DNA of 64,000 nucleotides. Origin: CAUZIB01 sp963663925. GTDB lineage: Bacteria; Acidobacteriota; Vicinamibacteria; Vicinamibacterales; UBA8438. How positions within the stretch are numbered: position 1 is the stretch's first letter; every line of letters begins with the position of its first letter. The DNA is taken from NCBI GenBank assembly GCA_965237405.1, contig OZ250139.1, positions 2,170,001 to 2,234,000 of the forward strand. The letters are read 5' to 3'. The translations under genes and the position numbers were made by a program. Positions 1 to 9,029 of this stretch are shown in pieces. Under the pieces are notes generated by a model, which saw only the letters and a list, made by a program, of their open reading frames with translations, searched no databases and had not been told where the DNA came from.

Positions 1-616
1 AAACTCGGATGCCAGCCTCACGCTCCCAGGCTTCGAGATCCTCGACCCTAATTGCAGTGCCCGGCTCAAGATACGCGACGCCCTTGAGACGTGCCATGTC
101 CATTAAGATGCCACGCGTAACAATGCCTTACTTGTAGTTGATAATCGCCAGCCGGTTACACCCGGTTGCCGTGACCTCGATATTCCGTGCGAAGCCGTTG
201 TGCAAGCGCCCCTCGTGCATCATGTGGCAAAGCGAGTCCATGTGGGAGTGCGCGACGCCGTGATAGGCAATCGTGAAACGGTCACTTCGAAACGGTCCCG
301 GGCGATCCAGACCGAGCATCTCGTGACTAAACGGAGACGTCGCGTCCAGGGCCCGCTCCTTGAGGTAGTTGTGCGAGAGCGACACCGAAACACCGGTGCG
401 AGCCAAACCAATCGCCTGACGTCGTTGCTCGGCCGTGACGAGGTTGAGAGTCCCGAGCTGATCCTGGTCTCCCCACCTACCCCAGTTAGACAACTCGCTC
501 ATCCATTGTTCAACCGTTTCCGCCGTCACTTCCGGTGGAGACTGCGCCGAAAGACCGAGCACCGTAGTGCTCACAGCGAAGATGGTGAACGTGGCCACGT
601 AGCGCATGTGCTTCAT
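1..616 (-). pseudogene. Cyclase family protein (kynurenine formamidase-like), in-frame stop, 3' end outside window
   Basis: The reading frame opens at ATG 616 (GGGGG-type ribosome site just upstream) with a Sec-type signal peptide (about residues 1-25). It then has the family hallmark WGRWGDQDQLGTLNLV and the metal-binding motif HGVAHSHMDSLCH. A TAA at 128-130 interrupts the frame, but the same frame continues beyond it with GIVTRGILMDMARLKG and YLEPGTAI, which are normal cyclase sequence, down to base 1. It is therefore one gene with a single nonsense codon (CAA to TAA would do it), not two genes. Family members hydrolyse amide or lactone-type bonds with a bound metal; this copy has an exported N-terminus. 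Divergent from the amidase at 769. Confidence 0.8.
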
Positions 617-768
617 GATTCCCCCTTCGGACATTCCGAGCAATCAATTCGCTCGCTCTGACCCCAACTGGACTCATTCTATCGGCAGTTTCGCGTGGTG
701 CGCGAGACGGGAGGTTGCATAACTCTGGTAACATACCGCCTCTTCACGCACGCGGGAGAAGGGTCACG

Positions 769-2270
769 CTGACCAACGAACTCTGCCACTTCACCGCTGT
801 CGATCTCGTTCGACTGCTTCGAGACCGCGAGATCTCAGCCATCGAGGTGATGGACGCGCACCTCGCCAACATTGAACGTGTAAACCCGGCACTCAACGCC
901 ATCGTCACTTTGGTCGCGGACACGGCCCGAGCTGCCGCCGGTGACGCCGATGCAGCGTTGGCACGAGGCGATGAGATCGGATGCCTCCACGGACTCCCGG
1001 TAGCCCACAAGGATCTCGTCGAAACGCGCGGCATCCGAACAACGTTCGGCTCAACCGTCTTTGCCACGAACGTCCCCGACGCCGATGCCCTGATCGTCGA
1101 GCGGCTACGAACGGCCGGTGCGATTACAATCGGTAAAACCAACACGCCGGAATTCGGTGCCGGTTCACAGACCTTCAACGATGTCTTCGGCACCACGCGA
1201 AACCCGTACGATCTCGGGCGAACCTGCGGCGGTAGCAGCGGTGGTGCCGCCGTGGCCCTCGCCTCCGGCATGGTGCCGATCGCCGACGGCACCGACATGG
1301 GCGGGTCGCTCCGCAATCCGGCGAGCTTCTGCAATGTCGTCGGCCTCCGGCCATCGCCGGGACGCGTCGCGGTGTGGCCTCGCCAGACGGGGTGGGTCCA
1401 GAGTCTGTCAGTGAGCGGCCCGATGGCTCGTACCGTCGCGACCTCGCGCTCATGATGCATGCCATCAGTGGAGCCGATCCGCGAGATCCACTGTCGTTCG
1501 ATACGCCGCCTCGTCATTTTTCCCAACCGCTCCAACAAGACTTCATTGGCACAACGGTCGCGTGGAGTCGCGATCTCGGCGGGCTGCCCGTCGATCCGCG
1601 CGTGACCGCCGTTATCGAAGGCCAGCGGATGGTGTTCGAGGATCTGGGCTGCGTGGTCGAGGACACGACACCGGACCTGCGTGACGCTGATCAAATCTTT
1701 CGGACCTGGCGGGCGTGGTATTTCGAGCTCGCCTACGGGGCGATCGCCGATACCTACCGTGACGCGCTCAAGGACACGGTCGTGTGGAACATCGAGGAGG
1801 GCCGGCGCCTGACGGGCGTGCAACTTGCCGATGCCGCTCGACGACACGCCGACCTGCACGAGCGCGTGCGAGCGTTCATGGACCGATATTCGTTTCTCGT
1901 ACTCCCAGTAAGTCAGGTGCCGCCGTTCGAAATCTCCAAGCCGTATGTCACCAAGATCGACGGAAGACCACTCGAGACGTATATAGACTGGATGCGTTCC
2001 TGCTACTACATCTCGGTCACGGGCCTCCCAGCAATCTCGGTACCCTGCGGCTTTACCCCCGAAGGTTGGCCTGTCGGCGTGCAGATCGTCGGTCGACACC
2101 GTAACGAGCTGGAACTCTTGCAGCTGGCGTACGCCTTCGAGCAGGCAACGGAATTTGGCCGCCGCCGCCCCGATCTGACCGAGGCACAGCTGGCCCAGCC
2201 GGGGGTAAACATGATACCAACCCAGCGTTACGCAACTCCCGTTAAGGAGTCGGCCACCCACTCGAAGAAG
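769..2270 (+). pseudogene. Amidase signature family hydrolase, frameshifted, 3' end abuts IS5 copy A
   Basis: The first part (to about 1437) has the amidase Lys (AHKDLVETRG) and the Ser-rich signature GGSSGGAAVALASG followed by GTDMGGSLRNPASF, which supply the Lys-Ser-Ser triad. At about 1437 one base is missing: SGPMARTV continues in another frame as RDLALMMHAISGADP and runs to the end of a normal amidase (about 500 residues). The natural start is unclear. CTG at 769 follows GAGAAGG at ideal spacing and reads LTNELCHFTAVDL, so an original ATG may have mutated. A longer frame from ATG 715 is also open. The gene has no stop before the IS5 element at 2271. It probably acts with the neighbouring cyclase in amide breakdown, but this is inference. 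Confidence 0.8.
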
Positions 2271-3343
2271 GGCGTTGGTGCGCGGAAACAAGTGTTCGTC
2301 GCGGCCCTGGCCATCGTGACGGCCGAAGGGGCATGATCTCGACGTGAAGTCGAGAGTGCATCCCAGGTACAAAACGAAATACCGCGTCGGAAACTGGCCG
2401 GCGTACGACCGAGCACTGGTCCAGCGAGGCGACGTCACCCTGTGGTTGACGCCGGAAGCGATCGCCACGTGGGAGGCCGTGGGCGTCGGCAAGCGCGGAG
2501 GGCAGCTGCAGTATTCCGAGGTTGCCATCGAAACCGCGCTGACGCTCCGCCTGATCTTTCACCTGCCCCTTCGTCAGACGGAGGGCTTTCTGAGGTCGAT
2601 CTTCGGGATGCTGTGCCTCGACCTGTCCGCGCCCGATCACACGACTCTCTCACGGCGTGGTCAGCACCTCGACCTTGCACTTCGCCGCCTCCCCGCGGGC
2701 GCAGGCATACATCTCATCGTCGACAGTACCGGGCTCTCGACTGTGGGTGAAGGTGAATGGGCGGCCGTGAAACATGGCGGACGCGGGATACGCGGCTGGA
2801 AGAAGCTTCATCTGGGCGTCGACGGATCGGGCGTGATCGTCGCTCACGCCCTGACCGGCGGGCATGTTGACGACGCGACGACGGCCCTCGATTTGATCGA
2901 CAAGGTCGAAGGCAACGTCTCCTGCCTCACGGCGGACGCGGCCTACGACACGCGTGGCATCTACGAGGCTGCGGGTGCGCGTGGCGCGACGGTCGTCATT
3001 CCACCGACCAGGACAGCCACCGTGTCTGGACGGCGACCACGATCGCCCGCGCGCGACCGCACGATCCGACAGGTGCAGCAGGCTGGACGGCGACAGTGGA
3101 AGAAGGACTCGGGCTACCATCAGCAGGCCCGTATGGAGAACGCCTTCTTCCGGTACAAGGTGATCATCGGGGAGAGCCTTCGAGCGCGCAGTCGGGCGGG
3201 GCAAGAGACGGAGGCCATCCTCGCATGTAACATCCTCAATCAGATGACTCAGCTTGGTAGGCCGGCGTCGTACGCTATCGGTCGTTAACGAGTCTGTGGG
3301 TAGGGGGCGTTGCGGGTCAGTTTTCGAACCGCGCAACAACGCC
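2271..3343 (+). mobile_element. IS5-family element, copy A (1073 bp)
   Basis: Bounded by imperfect terminal repeats GGCGTTGGTGCGCGG (left) and the reverse complement of GGCGTTGTTGCGCGG (right). Same 1073-bp length as copies at 17232, 41616 and 49392. Flanking bases (GAAG left, GATC right) show no target duplication, and an amidase lies on one side with an hsdR tail on the other. The junction probably arose by rearrangement or deletion between copies. Confidence 0.9.
2344..3288 (+). CDS. IS5-family transposase (copy A)
   Basis: A 314-residue DDE transposase starting at GTG 2344 (VKSRVHPRY). An N-terminal DUF772-like region (about residues 10-110) is followed by the catalytic aspartates in IVDSTGLS and LTADAAYDT and the glutamate in ARMENAFFRYK. 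Intact and nearly identical to the three other full copies in the window, which indicates recent transposition. The GTG start is shared by all copies. Confidence 0.92.
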   Translation: MKSRVHPRYKTKYRVGNWPAYDRALVQRGDVTLWLTPEAIATWEAVGVGKRGGQLQYSEVAIETALTLRLIFHLPLRQTEGFLRSIFGMLCLDLSAPDHTTLSRRGQHLDLALRRLPAGAGIHLIVDSTGLSTVGEGEWAAVKHGGRGIRGWKKLHLGVDGSGVIVAHALTGGHVDDATTALDLIDKVEGNVSCLTADAAYDTRGIYEAAGARGATVVIPPTRTATVSGRRPRSPARDRTIRQVQQAGRRQWKKDSGYHQQARMENAFFRYKVIIGESLRARSRAGQETEAILACNILNQMTQLGRPASYAIGR

Positions 3344-3344
3344 G

Positions 3345-3536
3345 ATCATTGTCGAACGTGTTGTGAACGACATCGACGAGATCGTCCGGATCGTCCGCTT
3401 CGACGGCTGGCAGAGCACCCACGCCGGCGAGCGAGAGGTCAAGCTGGCGCTCCGAAAGACGCTCTTCAAATACAGGCTCCATCAGGACCAGGAACTATTT
3501 GGGCGAGCATACGGGTACATCAGGGAGTACTACTGA
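3345..3536 (+). pseudogene. hsdR: HsdR (type I restriction R subunit) C-terminal remnant
   Basis: The frame reads VVNDIDEIVRIVRFDGWQ, then EREVKLALRKTLFKYRL and ends AYGYIREYY followed by TGA. This is the conserved last 60 residues of type I restriction R subunits. Everything upstream, including the nuclease and helicase domains, is replaced by IS5 copy A, so the fragment cannot function. A second, different HsdR tail lies on the other strand at 4938. An inverted repeat ATCGAAT-CTG-ATTCGAT about 30 bp downstream could act in termination. Confidence 0.75.
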
Positions 3537-3674
3537 GCGATGGCTGAACGTACCTCATCCCAATCGAATCTGATTCGATGAGCCGACCAAGCGACATCGG
3601 TTGGGTGGAGTCCGCCAAGTCCGGCGGACGACCCGGCTGCTGGATCAACGACGCCAGCAGCACCCGCAGCTTGC

Positions 3675-4868
3675 TCAGATCTTTGCCTCGTTTCTCGGCC
3701 CTTCGTGCGTCGCGTCTAAGCTGCCTCGAATCACGTTTGACAACCCCTCTTCGAGCCGACCGAGGCCAAAGAAGAAGTCGTCCGATTCATCGTCTTCGTC
3801 CGGGGCCATGCGGGCATTCAGGACGGCTCTGAGCGCCAGGCTGTAGACGAGGAGTACTAGGTCAACCAAACGTGCTCGCTTGGCAGACCGGCCGAACCTA
3901 AGGTCAAGCTGCTCTACCGGATTGCCGTGGAGGAAGAGATTTCTCGCCCGGTACATGTCGTCGTAGATTCTCGCGGGCAGGGCTACCTTGTAGCTGTGGC
4001 CTCTGTGTTGAACGTTGAACCGCTTGCGTGTCAGCCTGGGGTTTGAAAGCTCGACTGCACCAATTGCCTCTTGCACTAGCCGCTTGTCGATGTTGTCTGT
4101 GTCGGAGCGGAGAAGCACTTCACATGCGCTGACCCAGAGGCCGATTCGAGTACCTATGTCGTTGATACTTGATAAGCCATCACTCGGGAATCGGCCAGCC
4201 TGAAACCCGACTTCCAGCGACCGAAACAGCCTGAGCCACGGCTGCTGCGCTGGCTGGTCCAGGTAGTTCTCCTCCCACGCCAGGAGTAGTCGCTTCAAGA
4301 GCACCGGATCGACGTCAAGCGAGAACCCATCCGGCAGACCAATCTGGCTTGAGCACTGACCGGCGAAGTGCTCTACATCGTCATCCATGCCCCCGACGGG
4401 ACCATCAAGGTTCTGGATCCACCCGTTCTTGCCAGCGACGAAGGATGAAAATAGGAAAAAGTCGCTGTAGAGGGGACGCCATTGCCCATTCCCCTTGCTG
4501 GCAAGCGCCAGCGCCATGGTGTGAGTGATGGTGGAAATCGCGCAAACGTTCCTGAATGCGCGAAGCGCGTCAGCGGCAATCAAGGGCCCTGGCGCGTCAT
4601 GGCGAACCAGCAAGCATCTTGGCGAGTACGGTTTCTGAAACCAGTTCCGATACTGCGCGAGCATTCTCCGAGCCGTATTGTCAGCCGGCGAATCGGCAAC
4701 CTTACCCAGACGCGGATCTGTCGCTGAACACAAGCACAGGTAATCGGAAACGAACGGACTGGGGACGGGCGGGTTCAAATTCGGAAGAATGAAGAAGATG
4801 CACCATTCCGCGTCCGTGTGAGGCGATGTCTCCTGAACGACCTCAGCCATGAATGCTGCGTTGGTCAC
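3675..4868 (-). CDS. Hypothetical protein with a C-terminal HEPN-type motif
   Basis: A 397-residue cytoplasmic protein with GTG start at 4868 (ATG 4850 is possible). I do not recognise the N-terminal 280 residues. Residues 309-314 read RNLFLH in a helical context (YRARNLFLHGNPV), the R-x4-H signature of HEPN RNases and Apea-like domains, followed by a predicted helix rich in Leu/Val. An acidic stretch DEDDESDD lies near the end. The gene directly follows an HsdR tail (4938-4988) in the same direction, so it may have been the last gene of a type I restriction locus, where HEPN proteins commonly ride as abortive-infection partners. The RNase role is inferred from the motif only. Confidence 0.6.
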   Translation of the reverse strand: MTNAAFMAEVVQETSPHTDAEWCIFFILPNLNPPVPSPFVSDYLCLCSATDPRLGKVADSPADNTARRMLAQYRNWFQKPYSPRCLLVRHDAPGPLIAADALRAFRNVCAISTITHTMALALASKGNGQWRPLYSDFFLFSSFVAGKNGWIQNLDGPVGGMDDDVEHFAGQCSSQIGLPDGFSLDVDPVLLKRLLLAWEENYLDQPAQQPWLRLFRSLEVGFQAGRFPSDGLSSINDIGTRIGLWVSACEVLLRSDTDNIDKRLVQEAIGAVELSNPRLTRKRFNVQHRGHSYKVALPARIYDDMYRARNLFLHGNPVEQLDLRFGRSAKRARLVDLVLLVYSLALRAVLNARMAPDEDDESDDFFFGLGRLEEGLSNVIRGSLDATHEGPRNEAKI

Positions 4869-4937
4869 ATTCCAAGGTCATCAGCCAGTTCTTTCGGAGT
4901 TCCTCCAAAGTACATCGTCGCATTACCTACTCCCTCA

Positions 4938-4988
4938 TCAGTAGTACTGCCGGATGTATCCGTAGGCCTTATCGAACAGCGCCTGATC
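4938..4988 (-). pseudogene. hsdR: Second HsdR C-terminal remnant
   Basis: The last 16 codons read DQALFDKAYGYIRQYY and stop, matching the extreme C-terminus of HsdR proteins but differing from the tail at 3345-3536. The upstream part is replaced by the PIN toxin gene, whose stop at 4991 lies almost at the junction. A toxin-antitoxin module has therefore recombined into an hsdR gene. Confidence 0.6.
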
Positions 4989-4990
4989 TC

Positions 4991-5419
4991 CTACGGTCGC
5001 GGGGGTGTGCCCACCACATCGAAGCCGAGCGCGCGTGCCGCTGTTGCCTGGCTGCGGTCGTGCGTGCCGAACACGAGACCGGTCTCATGGCGCTCCTCAA
5101 AAAGCAGGGCGCTTGCGAGATGGATCGCATCGAGTGTTTTGACGACGGTTGGCATGGGCTGACCGGCTCGTCGCAAGACCGCAGCGGTCAACCGGATGGA
5201 TCCGATCGCGCGCTCCGTCGCGGTGATCGCCTCGTGCACGTCAGCTAATTCGTCATCATCGAGCGCACCCGCCAAGCGGAGACGGTCGATCGCCCGCCGC
5301 GCCTCGACGCCCATGATTTCGCTCGAGTACGCGCGGTCCCACGTCCCCCATTCTGGCAGCGGGTTTCCGGTGCCCAGCAGCGCGCGCAGCACCGCGCTCG
5401 TGTCGAGATAGATCGTCAC
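4991..5419 (-). CDS. PIN-domain toxin (VapC-like ribonuclease)
   Basis: 142 residues with the PIN acidic set: Asp6 in IYLDTSAV, glutamates near 34-39 (SSEIMGVEARRA), Asp98 in LDAIHLASA and Asp122 in THDRSQA. PIN toxins cleave RNA with Mg2+ or Mn2+. The ATG overlaps the stop of the upstream antitoxin by 4 bases (ATGA), the usual coupling in these operons. Complete; the 3' end lies against an hsdR remnant. Confidence 0.85.
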   Translation of the reverse strand: MTIYLDTSAVLRALLGTGNPLPEWGTWDRAYSSEIMGVEARRAIDRLRLAGALDDDELADVHEAITATERAIGSIRLTAAVLRRAGQPMPTVVKTLDAIHLASALLFEERHETGLVFGTHDRSQATAARALGFDVVGTPPRP

Positions 5420-5673
5420 CGGTCGTCCCGGTCCGCCCGCAGGAGTGCAACGATGTCGACCCCCTTCTTGAGCGTGATGCGTGGTGCCGCTGGCAGGGCG
5501 CTCCCATCTGTCGGCTCCCGCACCTCGAGCCCGCCGACATCGCCCGCGACCGGCACAAGCTGTGCGATCGGCGTCTGACGGTCACACACCGTGACGGTGG
5601 CTCCCCGGCGCACCTGTGCCAGGTACCCGCTCAGCTTCGCCTTCAGTTCCGACACTTTTGCTGTCTGGTTCAT
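5416..5673 (-). CDS. Phd/YefM-type antitoxin
   Basis: 85 residues with the Phd/YefM N-terminal fold MNQTAKVSELKAKLSGYL and the strand GATVTVCDRQTPIAQLVP. It would bind its own operator through the N-terminus and neutralise the PIN toxin through the disordered C-terminus. It is first in the operon and translationally coupled to the toxin. A palindromic AT-rich box lies 11 bp upstream. Confidence 0.85.
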   Translation of the reverse strand: MNQTAKVSELKAKLSGYLAQVRRGATVTVCDRQTPIAQLVPVAGDVGGLEVREPTDGSALPAAPRITLKKGVDIVALLRADRDDR

Positions 5674-5683
5674 GTCTTGATTA

Positions 5684-5697
5684 GACCATATATAGTC
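5684..5697. promoter_or_regulatory. Probable operator of the toxin-antitoxin operon
   Basis: GACCATATATAGTC is a near-perfect palindrome (mismatched only at positions 4 and 11) centred just upstream of the antitoxin ATG. Its AT-rich core in a GC-rich region could also hold the -10 element. Phd/YefM antitoxins autoregulate through such boxes. Confidence 0.5.
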
Positions 5698-5936
5698 ACA
5701 TTAAAACTATTAGTAGGTTTGGGCCATGGGCCGCTGTCGGCACCACGACCATGCGCTGAGCGGCGAGTGGGCCGATTACCGTGACTGTCACGTGAAGCCC
5801 GACTTGGTGCAGTTTACGGATGGGGTCCGAGCGATGTGTTGCACATCTGAAGAGAACGGGGGGCCGTGTCGCCGACCACCGGCTGCGTGGCCTGCGCGTC
5901 GAGTGACCTCATCGTTCCAGAGATAGAACACGTGCC

Positions 5937-6608
5937 CTAGCGCACATTGTAGCGATACCCGATGTAGATGAAGCTCAGGCCCACCAGTTCGGTCACGTAG
6001 AGTACGTCCGTGTACCCGAACCGCGTGAACGATCCGCCGATTGCCGGCAGCAGCGCACCGACCGCGATGTAGACGTTGCCGACGAAGCGGTGATACGCGT
6101 CGGCGTTCTGCCTGAAGCGGTAGGCCGACAGGATCGCCCCGCCCGCCAGATAGATCAGCGCGTAGGTGTTGATGAACGGGCTGAACAATCGCACCCAGTA
6201 CCAGACGAGCACGTCGCCCGAGAGCCGAAAGGGCTCCGCCTGCGTGAGATCGAGCGGTGAGGCCAGGACGCAGAGCGCCGCCACCACGATCGTCGGAACC
6301 AGTCCCGCGGTGAGGATGTTGGCCGTCCGGCGCCGCAGGAGCAGGTAGACCGTCCCCTGCGCCATCGGCGCGCCGCCGAGCAGCGCGCCCGCGATGTACC
6401 AGGAGCGAAAGATGAAGGCGTTCCACCCGAAGAGCGTGACGAACCCTTCGGTGAAGGTACCGACGGCGAACGTCGTAACCCCCGCCGCCCACCAGAGCAG
6501 GTGCGGGCCGCTCCGTCGCTCCCGCCACCGCTGGAGCACCTCCCAGGCGAAGACGAGCGCGATGAGGGTCGTGGCGAGGGGAACGTAGTGGACCAGCTGC
6601 GGGTTCAT
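5937..6608 (-). CDS. Multi-span membrane protein of unknown function
   Basis: 223 residues with about seven hydrophobic segments, e.g. LATTLIALVFAWEVL, IFRSWYIAGALLGG, GLVPTIVVAALCVL, TYALIYLAGGAIL and TELVGLSFIYIGY, separated by short Arg-rich loops. The 7-segment pattern and length resemble small integral membrane proteins without enzymatic motifs. No partner gene is adjacent. The 238 bp on its 3' side (5698-5936) show nothing recognisable. Confidence 0.65.
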   Translation of the reverse strand: MNPQLVHYVPLATTLIALVFAWEVLQRWRERRSGPHLLWWAAGVTTFAVGTFTEGFVTLFGWNAFIFRSWYIAGALLGGAPMAQGTVYLLLRRRTANILTAGLVPTIVVAALCVLASPLDLTQAEPFRLSGDVLVWYWVRLFSPFINTYALIYLAGGAILSAYRFRQNADAYHRFVGNVYIAVGALLPAIGGSFTRFGYTDVLYVTELVGLSFIYIGYRYNVR

Positions 6609-6639
6609 GGCTCGTCTGCGATGTCCTTGCCGTCAACTC

Positions 6640-7277
6640 CCACGGTTACCTACCCAGGTAAATGCCGCATGTGACTCGGACTTTGAGGACATGTTTGATC
6701 CTGCGTTCTACTTGAAACCTGGTAACAGCGCGTACGCCAGCGAGCTCCCGCGAATACGCCTACTCGCTCGGCCATCGGGTCGCGATGACCACGTGGTGCT
6801 TAAGGCGGCTTCGCCGCACGATCGGTAAGCCCGCTTTGCCAAGTTAGCTCTGGGACATGGCTAGCTAGTATCGAATCGCTTGATAGTTGGTCGAGCTGCA
6901 TTTCCCACGCGTCTTCATTGCGCTTTCGAAGTGCCCGAAAGTAGCCATTCAGGAAAAAGGCGATTAAGAGAACACGTGCAGCCTGGTATGTTGATGGGAG
7001 GATAGCGACGAAGATTTCGACAACAAGTCGATCGAGAAGACACAAGGTCCGAATGTTACCCTCTGGCAAAGAACGCTGGATGTACACCTACCAAAATCAG
7101 CTGTTTGGGAGCGCCGAAGGAGCGCGAGCACAGTCCCGTCGGATTTGAGAGGGAACCCGGACATGCGCGGTCGGTCGGCACAAAGACGAAGAAGCCGCGT
7201 CACAGGGTGCGAGTAGATGGTACGGTGTGGAAGCACGAGACCGTCTTTGTGTTTCGAAAACCGTAAGGAGACTCACG
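6640..7277. other. Long intergenic stretch, no recognised gene
   Basis: The only candidate is a 95-codon frame on the minus strand (6800-7087) containing one hydrophobic helix (ARVLLIAFFLNGYF) and no family match that I recognise. The composition is less GC-rich than the flanks. The promoter and the AAGGAG ribosome site of mrr lie at its right end. Confidence 0.3.
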
Positions 7278-8192
7278 ATGGCTGTGCCGACGGTTCATCA
7301 GATGCTCAGGCCGATTCTTGCCATGGCATGCGAAGAGGGCGTAACCAGACGTGGCATGGCACCAGCTATCGCTGACCACTTCAAGCTTGGCGAGGCTGAT
7401 AGAGCCGAGAAGATTCCAAGCGGGCTCAACAAGATCGGTCATCGGCCCGGATGGGCAATTACCTATCTGACGAAGGCGCGGCTTGTCGAAAAGACTGCGC
7501 CGATCACATACGGTGCAACTGACAAAGGGCGTCAGTTCCTTGCCGAGCATCCGAACGAGATTACGCGGCACGATCTTGAAGCTATTCCCGGCTGGAAGGC
7601 GGCATGGGAAACCAAGAGGACCAAAGAAAGGAAAGAAACGTCCGACGTTGACCAATCCGATCAGACTCCAGAAGAGGCGTTGGATGCTGCGGCTGCTCTG
7701 TTGGACTCAGACGTGAAGGACCGCCTCATGTCTGCCATTCTGGCGCAGTCTCCGACCTTCTTTGAGAAGCTGGTGCTTGATGTGCTGGTCGCCATGGGCT
7801 ACGGCGGAACGCATGCGGAAGCGGCTGAGCATCTTGGGAAAAGCGGCGACGAGGGTATCGACGGACGAATCAATCAAGATCGCCTTGGGCTCGACCAAAT
7901 ACTCGTTCAAGCAAAGCGATACTCGTCTGATAACGTCGTCGATCGTCATGCGATTCAAGCCTTCATCGGCTCAATGACTGGCCAGGGCGTGACGAAAGGT
8001 ATTTTCATCACGACCAGCAGCTTCAACGCGAATGCTCAGGAGTTCGTCTTGCGCGGCTCCAACATCAAGCTCGTCCTCATCGACGGCGACGAGCTGCTCA
8101 ACCTGATGCTTCGTCACCGCATTGGGACACGGGTTCAGCGGACGGCCAATGTTCTTGATCTCGATCAGAATTACTTTTCGGAAGGCGATTGA
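7278..8192 (+). CDS. mrr: Mrr-type restriction endonuclease
   Basis: 304 residues. ATG 7278 was chosen because AAGGAGA lies 8 bases upstream. Residues 5-90 form the Mrr N-terminal winged-helix (LYVGWA-like GWAITYLTKARLV). Residues about 145-290 are the Mrr catalytic domain with the PD-(D/E)XK set Glu163 (FFEKLVLDVL), Asp195 (DEGIDGRI) and Gln211-Ala-Lys213 (QILVQAKRY). Mrr enzymes cut methylated DNA as stand-alone type IV systems. Both domains and catalytic residues are intact. The lower GC and different codon use suggest horizontal acquisition. It is monocistronic. Confidence 0.93.
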   Translation: MAVPTVHQMLRPILAMACEEGVTRRGMAPAIADHFKLGEADRAEKIPSGLNKIGHRPGWAITYLTKARLVEKTAPITYGATDKGRQFLAEHPNEITRHDLEAIPGWKAAWETKRTKERKETSDVDQSDQTPEEALDAAAALLDSDVKDRLMSAILAQSPTFFEKLVLDVLVAMGYGGTHAEAAEHLGKSGDEGIDGRINQDRLGLDQILVQAKRYSSDNVVDRHAIQAFIGSMTGQGVTKGIFITTSSFNANAQEFVLRGSNIKLVLIDGDELLNLMLRHRIGTRVQRTANVLDLDQNYFSEGD

Positions 8193-8423
8193 TCTCTCGG
8201 GGGGGATGGGATGACCGTGGTCGAGCCACCGTCGGTCGGGTCGGGCAGGCATCTCCACCGGGAACACCTCACCATAGAAATTGTAGAGCAATATGTATAC
8301 TCATGAGCCGTGTGAATCTATAAGTTATTTATTTGCAGTCACCTGCATAGATAAGGTGGTGGAGGCAGCCTTCGAACTCCCTGCGGTTTGCGGCCCGCGC
8401 ATCGGCGAGACCAGCGGCCGGCG

Positions 8424-8561
8424 GTGGAGATCCGCGACGCAGTACCGACGCTAAGCAACGGCCACCCGCTCGTGTTTCTCACCGCGCTCGGCAAGACGGT
8501 GAACGACATGGCCAAGTCGGGGCTGCTCGCGCACCGGCACGTTGGTCGCAGTCCCGTGTAG
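8424..8561 (+). pseudogene. Possible integrase (tyrosine recombinase) fragment
   Basis: An uninterrupted 45-codon frame reads LSNGHPLVFLTALGKTVND and then MAKSGLLAHRHV, resembling the region before the catalytic His box of phage integrases (G-x-VFP-S-x-x-GK-x-xSD pattern). The HGFRS box itself is missing. The rest of 8193-8610 holds nothing I can identify. Confidence 0.35.
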
Positions 8562-8669
8562 ACGTAGCGCTTCACTCTCAGCGCCCTTCGCCGGTACGGC
8601 CGTCTGGGGCGCCCCAGGGTTTTCTTGGACACTTGATTGCGAGAGAGTTCTCGTAGGAGGAGTGTCGAG

Positions 8670-9029
8670 ATGGAGAAGCACGATCAGGAGTCGGCGGTGG
8701 CGGAGGGAGGCCGGAGGGCGACCGGAGGGGGCCGGTTTTCAGTCGGTCGCAAGAGCGCCGTGGTGATGTGCTTGCTGCGCGGGGAGGATCTCGAGTCCGT
8801 GTCGCGGGAGTGGAGGATCACGGCGGCGCGGGCGTCGCAGTGGCGCGATCAGTTTCTGGCCGCGGGCCAGGCGGGCCTGAAGAGCCGAGCGACGGATGCC
8901 CGGGGTGAAGACAACCGTCGGCTGCGGGCCAAGGTCGGCGAGCTGCTGATGGAGAACGAACTGCTCTACGCGAAGGTGGACCAGCTGGAGGCCGGCTCCC
9001 CTTTGGCCCGGAGGAGGTCGACGCGATGA
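8670..9029 (+). CDS. IS3-family OrfA (helix-turn-helix)
   Basis: 119 residues from ATG 8670, with GGAGGAG 10 bases upstream. Contains an HTH (VVMCLLRGEDLESVSREW, TAARASQWRDQF) and a C-terminal leucine-zipper-like helix LRAKVGELLMENELLYAKV, the standard OrfA layout for DNA binding and OrfAB assembly. Its stop overlaps the OrfB start. Confidence 0.85.
   Translation: MEKHDQESAVAEGGRRATGGGRFSVGRKSAVVMCLLRGEDLESVSREWRITAARASQWRDQFLAAGQAGLKSRATDARGEDNRRLRAKVGELLMENELLYAKVDQLEAGSPLARRRSTR

Noticed and set aside
744..2528. 594-codon open frame on the minus strand
   Set aside because: Shadow of the amidase and IS5 copy A. No domain, Arg/Pro-rich antisense composition.
4869..4937. Tiny coupled frame MYFGGTPKELADDLGM before the HEPN-type gene
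   Set aside because: Sixteen codons, no supporting conservation that I can judge.
5698..5936. 66-codon plus-strand frame after the toxin operator
   Set aside because: No ribosome site, no similarity, and it overlaps the 3' side of the membrane protein gene.
8339..8681. Minus-strand frames near the IS3 left end
   Set aside because: No similarity, and they cross the transposon boundary. The plus strand has an integrase-like fragment instead.
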